Assembly: GCA_026196105.1 (NCBI GenBank)
Contig: JAPHRK010000012.1
Span: 1-53,958 of the forward strand
Direction: 5' to 3'
Source of the DNA: Rhodospirillales bacterium
GTDB taxonomy: Bacteria > Pseudomonadota > Alphaproteobacteria > Rhodospirillales > JAPHRK01
Length of the DNA stretch: 53,958 nt
Below, one piece after another: positions 33,745 through 43,736 of the stretch. Made by a program: the position numbers and the translations under genes. How positions within the stretch are numbered: position 1 is the stretch's first letter; every line of letters begins with the position of its first letter. The notes beneath the pieces are model-generated. The model made no database searches, had not been told where the DNA came from, and saw nothing but the letters and a program-made list of their open reading frames with translations.

Positions 33745-35750
33745 TATCCCTCCTGAATTTGGGTTGAGTCATCAATTTCGGCAGATATTTTTTGCTTCTT
33801 ATTTTTAACGGGAATACCGAGACGGAAGCGCCGATCTGATAAGGACAACAAACCGCCAAGAGCCAGCATCAAGCCCCCAAACCAGAGCCAGGGCAACAAA
33901 GGTTTATAATATATTCTTGTCACCCATCCACCATTCTCTGACTTATCACCCACCACGGCATAAAGATCTCCAAACCAATTGGTTTCAATGGCTGCTTCGG
34001 TGGTGGGCATTCCTTCTACTGGATAGGTTCGTTTTTCTGGTTCCAAGGTTGTGACCTTTTCGCCGTCTTTACTAACAAAGAACTTGCCTCGTTGTGCAAT
34101 GTAGTTTGGGCCTGGTTTTTCCGATACGCTTTCCAACCGGAAGTCATATCCGGCCACGCGGACAGTCTCACCGAGCTTCATAGCCTGGATACTCTCTATC
34201 TGCCACATAGAAGCTCCCGTTATGCCCGCTACGATAACAGCAACACCCAAATGCGCCGTGGTCATGCCGTAGGCAGACCGAGGGAGGTTTATGGCTCTTT
34301 TAATTGATGACGATAAGGGCTCCTGGAACGCTTTGACACGGTTCAAAAACTCAAGAGTGGTGCTACTGAACAGCCCAACTGAGATGGCAAAACCTAGAGT
34401 AGTGAGCGGCCCACCATCAGGAGTCGCAACCCAGGAAGCTGTCCCGGCAGCAGCAGCGATTAAAGCCACCCATTTAAGCTTAAACAACGTTGTTTTCAAA
34501 CGGCCCCTTTTCCAAGTCAACATGGGACCGAAAGCCATTAAAGCCAGGAGAGGCACCATCATGGGGATGAAGGTGAGGTTAAAGAAAGGCGCACCAACCG
34601 AAACCTTACCCGCATTCAAAACATCAACAAACAGAGGGTATAATGTTCCTAGTAATACGGTTCCCGTTGCTGCTGTGAGCAAAAGATTGTTGATCACGAG
34701 CCCGCTTTCTCTCGATGTTGCGGCAAATATGTTATTGCTCTTAAGCTGGGAACCTCTAATGGCAAACAATGTTAATGAACCACCCACGGCAAGGAGAAGG
34801 AGGATAAGAATAAAGACACCGCGCGCTGGGTCACTGGCGAAGGCATGCACCGATGTCAACACGCCAGACCTCACCAAAAAGGTTCCAAGAAGACTGAGGC
34901 CAAAAGTCATGATGGAGAGTAAAATAGTCCAGCTCTTCAGTGCATTCCGTTTTTCAACCACAATCACTGAATGGAGGAGCGCAGTTCCCACCAGCCAAGG
35001 CATGAATGAGGCATTCTCGACAGGGTCCCAGAACCACCAACCGCCCCAGCCAAGCTCATAATATGCCCACCAACTTCCGAGGCCAATTCCTAGGGTTAGG
35101 AATACCCAGGCGGCAAGTGTCCAAGGCCGCACCCATCTAGCCCAAGCGGGGTCAACTCTTCCCTCCATCAGCGCAGCCACCGCAAAGGAAAAGGCTATGG
35201 AGAAACCAACGTAGCCCAGATAGAGAAAGGGCGGATGAAAAGCCAAACCGGGGTCTTGGAGGATTGGATTCAAGCCCTTGCCGTTAAGTGGCGCGGGAAA
35301 CAGCCGAACAAAAGGGTTCGATGTATAGAGAATGAACGTAAGAAAACCCACAGCAATCATGGCCTGTACCGCCAGAACTCGCGCTTTAAGAGAGGGGGGA
35401 AGTCCTCGCCCAAAAATGGCAACGGCCGAGCCAAAAGCTGCAAGAATGAATATCCAGAGCAGGAGCGAACCTTCATGATTCCCCCAGACGCCTGATATTT
35501 TGTAGAGCATGGGTTTCGCTGTGTGTGAATTCTTGGCTACGTTTAAAACGGAAAAATCCGACGTCACGTACGCATAAGTCAAGGCGGCAAATGCACTTCC
35601 GATCAGAAGAGCTTGCATATTCGCCGCCGGTACAGCAGCCGCCATCCATCGCGGGTCGTTTTTATTGGCTCCTATAAGAGGAACCGATGCTTGGAAAACC
35701 GCCGTCAAAAGCGCTAGGATCAGAGCAAAATGCCCCAGTTCGGTAATCAT
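33744..35750 (-). CDS. ccmF: CcmF haem lyase subunit
   Basis: Polytopic protein that ligates haem to apocytochrome c. 668 residues with many membrane helices, the WWD haem-handling motif (WGGWWFWDPVENASFMPW near residue 235), HEGSLLLW near 93 and the family's periplasmic C-terminal domain (TTEAAIETNWFGDLYAVVGD). Full length. Works with CcmH and CcmI, encoded next. No ccmA, B, C, D or E is present, so haem delivery to CcmE would rely on host genes. Confidence 0.95.
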   Translation of the reverse strand: MITELGHFALILALLTAVFQASVPLIGANKNDPRWMAAAVPAANMQALLIGSAFAALTYAYVTSDFSVLNVAKNSHTAKPMLYKISGVWGNHEGSLLLWIFILAAFGSAVAIFGRGLPPSLKARVLAVQAMIAVGFLTFILYTSNPFVRLFPAPLNGKGLNPILQDPGLAFHPPFLYLGYVGFSIAFSFAVAALMEGRVDPAWARWVRPWTLAAWVFLTLGIGLGSWWAYYELGWGGWWFWDPVENASFMPWLVGTALLHSVIVVEKRNALKSWTILLSIMTFGLSLLGTFLVRSGVLTSVHAFASDPARGVFILILLLLAVGGSLTLFAIRGSQLKSNNIFAATSRESGLVINNLLLTAATGTVLLGTLYPLFVDVLNAGKVSVGAPFFNLTFIPMMVPLLALMAFGPMLTWKRGRLKTTLFKLKWVALIAAAAGTASWVATPDGGPLTTLGFAISVGLFSSTTLEFLNRVKAFQEPLSSSIKRAINLPRSAYGMTTAHLGVAVIVAGITGASMWQIESIQAMKLGETVRVAGYDFRLESVSEKPGPNYIAQRGKFFVSKDGEKVTTLEPEKRTYPVEGMPTTEAAIETNWFGDLYAVVGDKSENGGWVTRIYYKPLLPWLWFGGLMLALGGLLSLSDRRFRLGIPVKNKKQKISAEIDDSTQIQEG

Positions 35751-35779
35751 GAGTAAACCTATCTGAACAAAGGAGGGTT

Positions 35780-36382
35780 CTAGTTTGCAGAAGTCTTTTG
35801 CAACTCTTCAATGAGGGGGCGTATTTGTTCTTCAAATACTTTCCACGTGATCGCTCCAATATGCTTGAACACGATCTCACCTTTACGATTTACCAAAAAG
35901 GTTTCTGGCACCCCGTAAACTCCCCAATCAATCGCAACTCTACCATCGCGATCCGCCCCTGTTCTTGTATAAGGGTCCCCGAGGCCATCAAGCCAATTTT
36001 TAGCATCAACAGGTTTATCCTTATAATTTAAGCCATGGATGGGGACGATATTCATGGCACCCAACTCCATCAGAATTGGGTGCTCTGCTCGACACTCAGC
36101 ACACCAAGATGCAAAAACATTCACGAGAGAAACTTTTCCTTCAAAATCTGAACTCGAAAGACCAAGTTTCCTCCCTTCTACTGGAGGCAAATTGAACGCT
36201 GGAACTGGTTTACCTATGAGTACGGACGGTAGCTCTCTTGGATTCAAGGTCAGTCCAATGGCGAAAGCAATCGCAATAATCCCAAAAAAGAAAATTGGAA
36301 TAACATATACAGCCTTCCCATTTTTCTCGTGGTGGGTTTGTTGAACATCGGTTGCATGGCTGATCGCGTTTTCTGTACTCAT
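35780..36382 (-). CDS. ccmG: CcmG/DsbE-like thioredoxin with WCAEC active site
   Basis: 200 residues: N-terminal membrane anchor (VIPIFFFGIIAIAFAIGL), then a thioredoxin fold with FNLPPVEGRKLG, active site NVFASWCAECRAEHPIL, the acidic GLNYKDKP segment and GVYGVPETFLVNRKGEI with the cis-Pro. These are CcmG hallmarks. WCAEC differs from the usual WCxPC, which should change the redox potential. It reduces CcmH in the standard pathway, drawing electrons from CcdA, encoded in the neighbouring operon. Confidence 0.92.
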   Translation of the reverse strand: MSTENAISHATDVQQTHHEKNGKAVYVIPIFFFGIIAIAFAIGLTLNPRELPSVLIGKPVPAFNLPPVEGRKLGLSSSDFEGKVSLVNVFASWCAECRAEHPILMELGAMNIVPIHGLNYKDKPVDAKNWLDGLGDPYTRTGADRDGRVAIDWGVYGVPETFLVNRKGEIVFKHIGAITWKVFEEQIRPLIEELQKTSAN

Positions 36383-36401
36383 GGCAAATTACCGCACTAA
36401 C

Positions 36402-36695
36402 TTATTTTGAGTGAAACGGAATGAGTTTTGGCCCAGGGTTTTTAATTTCTGCGGCGGCGGTACTTTCCTTATCCGCTTCTTCAGACCCATGACAACTTTT
36501 CCCCATAACTTTGTGCATGATTAAATGAGCTCCTACACATATAGCCAAAGGTGCCAAAGCGGATAGGGTTGAGCCTCCCCTGCCTATGATGGCAAAAAAA
36601 CCAACAGCCATGGCTGCGCAACAAATGAGCATCATGGTGTTGTGGGAGCTAAAAAGGTTTTTCAGGCGATTTTGTAACATTCGAGTTTTTCCCAT
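36402..36695 (-). CDS. DUF2933-type small membrane protein
   Basis: 97 residues: two hydrophobic segments (MMLICCAAMAVGFFAIIGRG; LAPLAICVGAHLIMHKVMG) with Met, Cys and His residues in the second, then a charged tail. This pattern fits DUF2933 proteins, which recur in copper and heavy-metal clusters and have no defined function. It is the first gene of the ccm operon, 19 bp ahead of ccmG. Confidence 0.7.
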   Translation of the reverse strand: MGKTRMLQNRLKNLFSSHNTMMLICCAAMAVGFFAIIGRGGSTLSALAPLAICVGAHLIMHKVMGKSCHGSEEADKESTAAAEIKNPGPKLIPFHSK

Positions 36696-37006
36696 CTCTC
36701 AAAATAAAAAGCGATGACCCAGTGGAAAATCACCCAACCAGATCATTCTTAAAGCATGAGAAGGCATTTCTTTTTAGCTCCTCACATCTCCGAACTTAGG
36801 GACTAGGTTTTACAAAAGTTTGTCTGGGTAAATGGAAAATGGTGACAGTGTTTGCCAGATCAAACAGATGACAAACTTTGTTACAACTTCGACATTTACT
36901 GGCCAGAAAACCATCATATGTAGAGAGCCTCAGATCGCTCGGGAAAAGGGTTTACTGAAATTTATCTTTATGCAGCGACTCGGTTTTTAGAAAATGAGGT
37001 TCCTCG
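36696..37006. promoter_or_regulatory. Divergent promoter region with two palindromes
   Basis: This 311-bp gap must hold the leftward promoter of the DUF2933-ccm operon and the rightward promoter of the chemoreceptor gene. GACAAACTTTGTT (36870-36882) matches 12 of 13 bases of the palindrome upstream of the cytochrome operon. ACAAAAGTTTGT (36812-36823) is a second palindrome with the same arms and a 2-bp spacer. I could not fix -35/-10 boxes with confidence. Confidence 0.55.
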
Positions 37007-38731
37007 ATGACACTTAAATTTAAGCTATTATCTATACTTACAATGGTCTTGGTATTGTTTGTGGGGACTTCGCTGATCACATACTTGCAACTTAGTCACC
37101 AGAGGCCTCATTTTGAAATGACGGCACGCAGCACCGACAAACTTGTAGAAAGTGATCTACCCCTGACAACACATGCTCAGCAAATACGACTACATATTGT
37201 TCAGGTAAAACAGTGGCTAACAGACGTCTCCGCAACTCGTGGACTCAGCGGCTTAACCGACGGCTTCATCAAGGCAGAAACGCACGCAAACCTGACTTTG
37301 AAGGAAGTAAGCGAAGCTATCAAGTTAGCAGAGAAGGTAGGAGATAAAAAAATTCTCGAGGGCCTCAAAGAAGTCGAGGCAAATTTCCCCGCTTACTATT
37401 CTGATGGGTTAGCTATGGCAAAAGCATATGTAACAACTGGTCCTGAGGGCGGAAACAAGCTCATGAGAAAATTTGATTCATCAGCCGAAGACCTCGGGGC
37501 GTCCGTTAATCACCTATCTGAACTGGTTACCAAATCTTCGAGCTCAAATTTAAGTGTCCTGAAAGAGATGAACAACGAAGCACTTGAAATGCTGACTTTC
37601 TTAAAAACCTTAGTAGCCATAGTTTCAGCGATTGCTGTTACCTTTGTCCTCTACGGAGGTATATTTTTATATCGAACTATTTCTTCAGCAATTAATTATT
37701 TGAAATCTGACATAGAAAGCACCTCTCAAAAACGGCCCGATCCAGACATGCTTCTAAAAACTGATCGAAAGGATGAGTTCGGCGATATAGCAACCTCCCT
37801 TCGGATGTTCAGGGATAGGCTTGTTGAGCTAGATAGAGAGACTAAGGAAAAAGAAAAAAGAAGAGCAGAAAGAGCTGTTGAGAGTCGAAACCTAATGGAA
37901 GAACTCGCCTACAACCTTGAAAATGCTGTAGGCCACACCGTTAAAAAGGTTGCCAATGCATCAAAGGAAATGACGGGCTCAGCGACTTCACTATCCACCA
38001 TGGCGAAACAAACTGCGATTCAGGCTTCAACTGTTGCCGCAGCATCAGAACAAGCTACCGCAAACGTCCAAACTGTTGCGTCGGCTGCTGAACAGCTAGT
38101 CAGTTCACAAGCAGAGATAAGCCAACAGGTTACACGTTCGTCAAGGATTGTAGGTGGTGCGGCTAACCAAGCCAAGAAAACCAGAGAAACCGTCAGTGAA
38201 ATGGTAATCGAAGTTGAGCAGATCGGCCAAGTGGTCTCCCTCATTACCGACATAGCCGAACAAACAAACTTATTGGCACTAAATGCTACAATTGAAGCGG
38301 CCCGGGCGGGAGATGCCGGGAAGGGATTTGCCGTTGTTGCGTCAGAGGTAAAGAACCTCGCCAACCAAACAGCCAAAGCCACCGAAGAAATAAGTGGGCA
38401 GATAGGCAAGGTTCAAAACATAACCAAGGAAGCTGCCAATACCATTGGCGAAATAAACACCACCATTCTTGAGGTTGACGCAATCGCAAACGCTATCACA
38501 GGAGCAATTGAGGAACAATCGGCCGCAACTTGGGAAATAGCTCGAAACGTCGACCAAGCGGCGCAAGGCACGCAAGAAGTTTCCTCCAACATTATTGAAG
38601 TAACGAATGCCGCAGATCAAAACGGGATCGAATCTTCTCAGATTTTGGCACATGCTCAGGAACTATCAAAAGAGTCGGGAAGTTTAAGCTCAGAGGTAAA
38701 TCTGTTTATTTCAAAAATTCGCGCAAGTTAG
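37007..38731 (+). CDS. Methyl-accepting chemotaxis protein
   Basis: 574-residue chemoreceptor: membrane helix 1 ([20 protein letters not shown]), a periplasmic helical sensor of about 165 residues, membrane helix 2 ([20 protein letters not shown]), a HAMP domain to about residue 290, then the cytoplasmic signalling domain. The hairpin-tip sequence is [20 protein letters not shown], with [14 protein letters not shown] following. No C-terminal CheR-tethering pentapeptide. No che genes nearby, so it would act through the host array. The ligand is unknown; a metal or redox cue is only a guess from the neighbours. Confidence 0.93.
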   Translation: MTLKFKLLSILTMVLVLFVGTSLITYLQLSHQRPHFEMTARSTDKLVESDLPLTTHAQQIRLHIVQVKQWLTDVSATRGLSGLTDGFIKAETHANLTLKEVSEAIKLAEKVGDKKILEGLKEVEANFPAYYSDGLAMAKAYVTTGPEGGNKLMRKFDSSAEDLGASVNHLSELVTKSSSSNLSVLKEMNNEALEMLTFLKTLVAIVSAIAVTFVLYGGIFLYRTISSAINYLKSDIESTSQKRPDPDMLLKTDRKDEFGDIATSLRMFRDRLVELDRETKEKEKRRAERAVESRNLMEELAYNLENAVGHTVKKVANASKEMTGSATSLSTMAKQTAIQASTVAAASEQATANVQTVASAAEQLVSSQAEISQQVTRSSRIVGGAANQAKKTRETVSEMVIEVEQIGQVVSLITDIAEQTNLLALNATIEAARAGDAGKGFAVVASEVKNLANQTAKATEEISGQIGKVQNITKEAANTIGEINTTILEVDAIANAITGAIEEQSAATWEIARNVDQAAQGTQEVSSNIIEVTNAADQNGIESSQILAHAQELSKESGSLSSEVNLFISKIRAS

Positions 38732-38787
38732 CCAAAATGAAGAATCAACACTTGTCCAAACACAGAAAACAGTGAAAGGCAGCACCA

Positions 38788-39867
38788 ATGAGCAAAACAG
38801 CCCTTCAAGATAGCGATAAAATACTGATCGTTGGAGGCTACGGTCAAGTTGGGTTATCTATTGCTGAGAGGCTGGCTCCCCATTTTCCATGTCGAATCAT
38901 CATTGCGGGCCGCAACCTCATAAAAGCTCAGTTCACTGCTACCCGTATAGGAAATGGCGTAACTGCTCGCTCAATCGATATTTTCGCAGCAAGGGCTACA
39001 GACGCGCTTGATAATGTAGCGATCGTTGTGGTCTGTCTGGATCAGACTGATACCGAGTTCGTCCAACATTGTCTATCTAGGGGTATCCACTACGTCGATA
39101 TTAGTGCCGAATACAGCTTTCTTTCCGAGGTCGACAAGCTCGACACGTTGGCTCAAGCAGCAGGAGCAAAGGCTATTCTCAGTGTGGGGACATCGCCAGG
39201 GTTAACCAATATGCTGGCGGAACGCGTTAAAACCAAAATGGGACAAGTAGATCAAATTGATATCCTGCTTGAACTCGGACTTGGCGACCATCATGGCAAG
39301 GCGGCTGTTGAGTGGATGCTTGACAACCTGGACGCTGAATATGAGGTGATGGTCGAAGGAAAACCAACCGCTGTGCGAAGTTTTGGCGAGGTCACAAATA
39401 TTCACTTGCTTGGGGAACAAAAAACAAGCCCGGCCTTCCGTTTCAACTTCTCTGACCAACACACGATTGTACGCACACTTGGTTTGGCAAGCACTTCAAC
39501 CTGGATACGTTTTGAAAATCGTTTAACGACATGGATGTTTGCAAAACTCTCAATTGCAGGTTTAGGACGCCTTTTGCGGCGACCTCTTTTGCGCAAAATT
39601 GCCGTCTGGTTGCTCATGAATATACATATTGGAACTAACATTTGTGCTGTTGCAGCGCGAGGAACAGGTAAAAATGGCACCCAAACTCTTAGTATAGTAG
39701 GGCGCAAAGAGGCCCTAATGACAGCAATCATTACTGTCGAAACAGTTCGGCAGATGGTGAAAGAGTCCTTTCCGGCTGGAGTGTTTCATAGTGATCAGGT
39801 GGTTGATCTGGACAATGTCATCTTGGCGCTCAGGACGGAACTACCGGATTTGGTGACCGATGTATAA
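38788..39867 (+). CDS. Saccharopine-dehydrogenase-like NAD(P) protein
   Basis: 359 residues. An N-terminal Rossmann fold with IVGGYGQVGLSIAERLAPHF (residues about 13-32) is followed by VVVCLDQTDTEFVQHCLSRG and HYVDISAEYSFLSEVDKLD, the layout of the saccharopine dehydrogenase NADP-binding family. A hydrophobic basic stretch (LGRLLRRPLLRKIAVWLLMN) may associate with the membrane. The substrate cannot be predicted; many members are not lysine enzymes. It lies between the chemoreceptor and copper ATPase genes and may be transcribed with the former. Confidence 0.75.
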   Translation: MSKTALQDSDKILIVGGYGQVGLSIAERLAPHFPCRIIIAGRNLIKAQFTATRIGNGVTARSIDIFAARATDALDNVAIVVVCLDQTDTEFVQHCLSRGIHYVDISAEYSFLSEVDKLDTLAQAAGAKAILSVGTSPGLTNMLAERVKTKMGQVDQIDILLELGLGDHHGKAAVEWMLDNLDAEYEVMVEGKPTAVRSFGEVTNIHLLGEQKTSPAFRFNFSDQHTIVRTLGLASTSTWIRFENRLTTWMFAKLSIAGLGRLLRRPLLRKIAVWLLMNIHIGTNICAVAARGTGKNGTQTLSIVGRKEALMTAIITVETVRQMVKESFPAGVFHSDQVVDLDNVILALRTELPDLVTDV

Positions 39868-39883
39868 AAATTGGCATAGCTTG

Positions 39884-39914
39884 AGGTATTGTCAAACTCT
39901 GACACAAAATACCT
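39884..39914. promoter_or_regulatory. Inverted repeat upstream of the copper ATPase gene
   Basis: AGGTATT (39884-39890) and AATACCT (39908-39914) flank GTCAAACTCTGAC, itself a 4-5-4 dyad. It lies about 90 bp before the ATPase start. No T-run follows, so an operator is more likely than a terminator. It only loosely resembles the GACAAAC/TTTGT palindromes. Confidence 0.4.
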
Positions 39915-40003
39915 GATTCCCGACAAACCTCTGCAACAAGTGCATGTTTTAATGCTCGAAAGTTTAAAGGTGTCCCTCACCTTGTGAAACCAGGAGCGAA
40001 TTG

Positions 40004-42376
40004 ATGAATAATCTCAATGGAAACCACTATGGCCAAGCGCGACACAGTTGTGATGAGCAAAAGGATATAGACATTCTAACAACGACTGATCCTGTCTGTG
40101 GGATGAGCGTGCCCAAGGATGGAAGTAAGCCAAGTGTTAACATTACTGGCGAGACCTATCATTTTTGTTCTCAGGGTTGCCACGATAAATTCATCAAAGA
40201 CCCAGGGTACTATATTTCTGGGGCTCATAATCAAACGCGAGCAGATCAACCTGTAGGAACCCAATATACCTGCCCAATGCACCCGGAAATTATAAAAGAT
40301 GAGCCGGGCGACTGTCCTAAATGTGGGATGGCGCTAGAGCCCATGGGGGTCCCCAGCCCTGATGAAGGACCCAATCCAGAGCTCGTAGATTTAAAAAAAC
40401 GTTTCTGGGTCGGTGCAATTCTCTCCGTCCCTCTTCTCATTTTGACAATGGGGCCTTTAGTCGGGTTAGAAATCGTACGTGAGATATTTTACGAGAAAAC
40501 AGCCCTTTGGATTGAACTTGGTCTTAGCACCCCGGTCATTTTATGGTCTGGTTGGCCATTCTTTCAACGCGGTTACAAATCTGTTGTCAATCATAGCCTA
40601 AACATGTTCACCCTCATCAGTATGGGAGTTGGGGCTGCTTATGCCTTCAGCGTTATTGCTGTTCTTTTCCCGGGTATTTTTCCTGACGAATTTAAAGATG
40701 CCGGTGGAAACGTCGGCGTCTATTTCGAAGCTGGCGCAGTCATTATCGTTCTTGTCTTACTCGGTCAATTGATGGAGCTAGGTGCAAGAGAACGTACGGG
40801 TTCCGCAATCCGGTCGTTGCTCGACCTTGCTCCCAAGACTGCTCGTCTAATTCGAGTTGGAGGTTGGGAAGAAGAAATTGAACTAGAAGATGTCAGAGTC
40901 GACGATTTCCTAAGGGTCCGTCCTGGTGAAAAAGTTCCTGTTGATGGCATTGTCATTGATGGACGAACATCTATCGATGAATCCATGATATCAGGTGAAC
41001 CAGTCCCATTAGAAAAAGTTAAAGGTGATAAGGTTACAGGAGCGACAATTAATGGCACAGGAAGCCTAATCATTAAGGCAGAACGTGTGGGAGCCGACAC
41101 GACGCTCAGCCAAATCGTCGAAATGGTAGCGAATGCCCAGAGAAGCCGTGCTCCTATTCAAAAACTTGCTGACTCCGTCGCCGGAAAGTTCGTCCCTGCC
41201 GTTATTGTAGTTGCCATCTTTGCTTTTATCGGCTGGTCGATATGGGGGCCAACACCCGCGTTTGCTTATGCCTTGGTTTCTGCTGTCGCTGTCTTAATTA
41301 TCGCGTGTCCATGCGCTCTAGGTTTGGCAACCCCCATGTCAATTATGACCGCAACAGGTAGAGGGGCACAGGTTGGAGTGTTGATCAAAAACGCCGAAGC
41401 TCTAGAACGGTTCTCGAATGTTGACACTTTGATTGTTGATAAAACTGGTACTCTCACAGTTGGTAAGCCCAAGCTCGTTACCGTCTTACCTCAAGAGGGA
41501 CATAAAGCGGACGAGATCCTTCGTTTGGCCGCAAGCCTGGAGCGTGGTTCAGAACACCCGCTGGCAGAAGCCATAGTTGCTGGAGCACTTGAACGCAAAA
41601 TTCCTTTGGTAAACGCTGACAATTTTGAAGCCATAACAGGAATGGGGGTAAAAGGTATCATTGATGGAAAGATGGTGGCGCTGGGAAACTCCAAGCTTCT
41701 CACCGAGTTCGGCCTCAATGGTTCGGAACTCGCAGAATTAGCCAATAAACGTAGAGATGAGGGTGAGACAGTCATGTTTGTGATTATTGCCTCTAAAATC
41801 GTGGGGCTCGTTTCTGTCGCTGATCCAGTAAAGGAAACAACAGCGGATGCCCTAACGGCTCTTCACGAAGAAGGCTTTCGAATAATTATGGCTACCGGAG
41901 ACAATGAGCGTACAGCCAAGTCAGTTGCCGCAAAACTTGGAATTGATGAAATTCGTGCTGATGTTTTACCTGAAGATAAGGCGCGCATTATTCAAGAACT
42001 TCAAAGCCAAGGACATAAGGTTGCCATGGCGGGTGATGGAGTAAACGACGCTCCGGCCCTCGCCCAAGCCGATGTTGGTATAGCTATGGGGACAGGAGCG
42101 GATGTAGCCATCGAAAGTGCAGGGTTCACCTTGGTAAAAGGCGACCTAAACGGTATCGTCAGAGCTCGTCGATTAGCGAAAGCAACTATGCGAAATATCA
42201 AACAAAATCTATTTTTCGCTTTGGTATATAACGCAGCAGGCGTGCCGATAGCAGCTGGAATACTCTATCCCTTCCTTGGCATCCTCATTTCACCAATATT
42301 TGCTGCAGCCGCTATGAGCCTCTCTTCTGTTTCAGTTATCGGAAATGCACTTCGCTTACGATCTGCTAAGATATAA
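40004..42376 (+). CDS. copA: Copper-type P1B ATPase with YHS and HMBD domains
   Basis: Membrane pump, probably exporting Cu(I). The N-terminal YHS-type domain has DPVCGMSVP and [12 protein letters not shown], then a heavy-metal-binding domain with YTCPMHPEI and [13 protein letters not shown]. The P-type core has SGEPVPLEK, the CPC motif [15 protein letters not shown], phosphorylation site [21 protein letters not shown] and [20 protein letters not shown]. It lacks a classical HMA domain. ATG 40004 (790 aa) is preferred over TTG 40001, given AGGAG at 39992. First of four rightward genes. Silver transport is possible. Confidence 0.93.
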   Translation: MNNLNGNHYGQARHSCDEQKDIDILTTTDPVCGMSVPKDGSKPSVNITGETYHFCSQGCHDKFIKDPGYYISGAHNQTRADQPVGTQYTCPMHPEIIKDEPGDCPKCGMALEPMGVPSPDEGPNPELVDLKKRFWVGAILSVPLLILTMGPLVGLEIVREIFYEKTALWIELGLSTPVILWSGWPFFQRGYKSVVNHSLNMFTLISMGVGAAYAFSVIAVLFPGIFPDEFKDAGGNVGVYFEAGAVIIVLVLLGQLMELGARERTGSAIRSLLDLAPKTARLIRVGGWEEEIELEDVRVDDFLRVRPGEKVPVDGIVIDGRTSIDESMISGEPVPLEKVKGDKVTGATINGTGSLIIKAERVGADTTLSQIVEMVANAQRSRAPIQKLADSVAGKFVPAVIVVAIFAFIGWSIWGPTPAFAYALVSAVAVLIIACPCALGLATPMSIMTATGRGAQVGVLIKNAEALERFSNVDTLIVDKTGTLTVGKPKLVTVLPQEGHKADEILRLAASLERGSEHPLAEAIVAGALERKIPLVNADNFEAITGMGVKGIIDGKMVALGNSKLLTEFGLNGSELAELANKRRDEGETVMFVIIASKIVGLVSVADPVKETTADALTALHEEGFRIIMATGDNERTAKSVAAKLGIDEIRADVLPEDKARIIQELQSQGHKVAMAGDGVNDAPALAQADVGIAMGTGADVAIESAGFTLVKGDLNGIVRARRLAKATMRNIKQNLFFALVYNAAGVPIAAGILYPFLGILISPIFAAAAMSLSSVSVIGNALRLRSAKI

Positions 42377-42391
42377 GAGAGCTTTCAGTAG

Positions 42392-43057
42392 ATGAAAAAA
42401 ATGAATCCAATAATCAAATGGACCATCGGATTATTAGTTTTGATTCTTATTACTTCTGTGATTTTTAGTGAATCGAAAGGGATGGCATTTGATGCCAGTG
42501 CTCTGAGAACAAAAATCGTTGATATGGGTCAATTGGGACCGGTGGTCATAGTCTTAACTATGGCGGTCGCTATCGTGGTCAGCCCCTTGCCCAGCGCTCC
42601 AATTACAGCCCTTTCTGGCGCTCTATATGGTCACCTTTGGGGAGCCGGGTACGCCCTCATTGGCGCGCAATTGGGAGCAATGATAGCGTTCTTTATCGCT
42701 CGAAAATTAGGGCGAAAGGCCGTTGGAAAGTTTGTAGGAAACAGGAGGCTACCGCAGGGTTTGTCCTCCCAAAATGGTTTGACGATAAGTGTCCTAATTT
42801 CTCGTCTGATACCAGCAATTTCATTTGATATTGTGAGTTACCTTGCAGGTTTAACTTCAATTACCACCGTTCGGTTTTCTGTAGCAACTTTTGTCGGAAT
42901 GATCCCAATGACATTTCTATTTTCACACGTTGGAGATCGACTGATCATTGGCGGCAGCGGCGTGTCAGGTTGGGTAATGGCAACAATTCTTATCAGCCTA
43001 ATTGCCGCTGGAAGTATATACGCAAACAAACGTTCAATTCGTGAGCCCAAAACATGA
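42392..43057 (+). CDS. TVP38/TMEM64 (VTT domain) membrane protein
   Basis: 221 residues, about six hydrophobic segments, with the VTT-domain core: VVSPLPSAPITALSGALYGH, GAMIAFFIARKLGRKAVGKF, SRLIPAISFDIVSYLAGLT and FSVATFVGMIPMTFLFSHVG. This family is related to DedA and is often found next to metal-export or mercuric reductase genes; its function is not settled. It starts 15 bp after copA and overlaps the next gene by ATGA, so it belongs to the same transcript. Confidence 0.85.
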   Translation: MKKMNPIIKWTIGLLVLILITSVIFSESKGMAFDASALRTKIVDMGQLGPVVIVLTMAVAIVVSPLPSAPITALSGALYGHLWGAGYALIGAQLGAMIAFFIARKLGRKAVGKFVGNRRLPQGLSSQNGLTISVLISRLIPAISFDIVSYLAGLTSITTVRFSVATFVGMIPMTFLFSHVGDRLIIGGSGVSGWVMATILISLIAAGSIYANKRSIREPKT

Positions 43058-43710
43058 CTGGACCACTTTCATCAGAATACGGTATGTGGGGGCTAGTGGT
43101 TCTAAACACAGCTATTTTTGCTATGTTTGCCTTTACATTCTTCAAGCCTAAAACTTCAATTGATTGGCGGTCTTTTGGGGCATTTAGTGCTTTTTTAGTG
43201 GCTCTTTTTACCGAGATGTACGGTTTCCCTCTGACCATATACTTCCTTTCTGGCTGGTTACAAAAACAATACCCCGAAATTGATTGGTTTGCTCATGATT
43301 CGGGACACCTCCTGGAAATGATGTTTGGCTGGCAAAGCAGCCCACATTTTGGATTATTTCACTTAGTGAGTGGCCTTCTTATAGGCATTGGATTTATTAT
43401 TATATCGAGGGCCTGGAGAATCTTATATCACGCCCAAAAAAACTTGAGTATAGCGTCAACAGGCCCCTACGCTTATGTTCGACATCCTCAATACGTTGGG
43501 TTCGTTCTCATTATGTTGGGATTCCTCTTCCAATGGCCGACCATCCTAACGGTTCTCATGTTCCCAGTCCTCATCTGGATGTACACCCGTCTTGCATATA
43601 TTGAAGAGGCAGAGGTTCGTAAAAGCTTCGGTACGGCCTACACTGCTTATGCCGAACAGGTCCCGGGCTTTATCCCAAGATTTGGTCGAACGGCCAGTTC
43701 AGGGGTTTAG
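43054..43710 (+). CDS. ICMT/PEMT-family membrane methyltransferase-like protein
   Basis: 218 residues with several membrane helices and the conserved C-terminal core GPYAYVRHPQYVGFVLIMLG, then EEAEVRKSFGTAYTAYAEQV, typical of isoprenylcysteine or phospholipid methyltransferase-like proteins. Bacterial members near metal-resistance genes are common and mostly uncharacterised. Translationally coupled to the VTT gene. Methyl acceptor unknown. Confidence 0.82.
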   Translation: MTGPLSSEYGMWGLVVLNTAIFAMFAFTFFKPKTSIDWRSFGAFSAFLVALFTEMYGFPLTIYFLSGWLQKQYPEIDWFAHDSGHLLEMMFGWQSSPHFGLFHLVSGLLIGIGFIIISRAWRILYHAQKNLSIASTGPYAYVRHPQYVGFVLIMLGFLFQWPTILTVLMFPVLIWMYTRLAYIEEAEVRKSFGTAYTAYAEQVPGFIPRFGRTASSGV

Positions 43711-43736
43711 GTGTCTCAAAAAATGGCACCCTGTTT

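Noticed and set aside
34291-35061. 256-codon frame antisense to ccmF
   Set aside because: Long only because ccmF lacks stops on this strand; it has low-complexity Arg/Pro/Ser content and no start signal.
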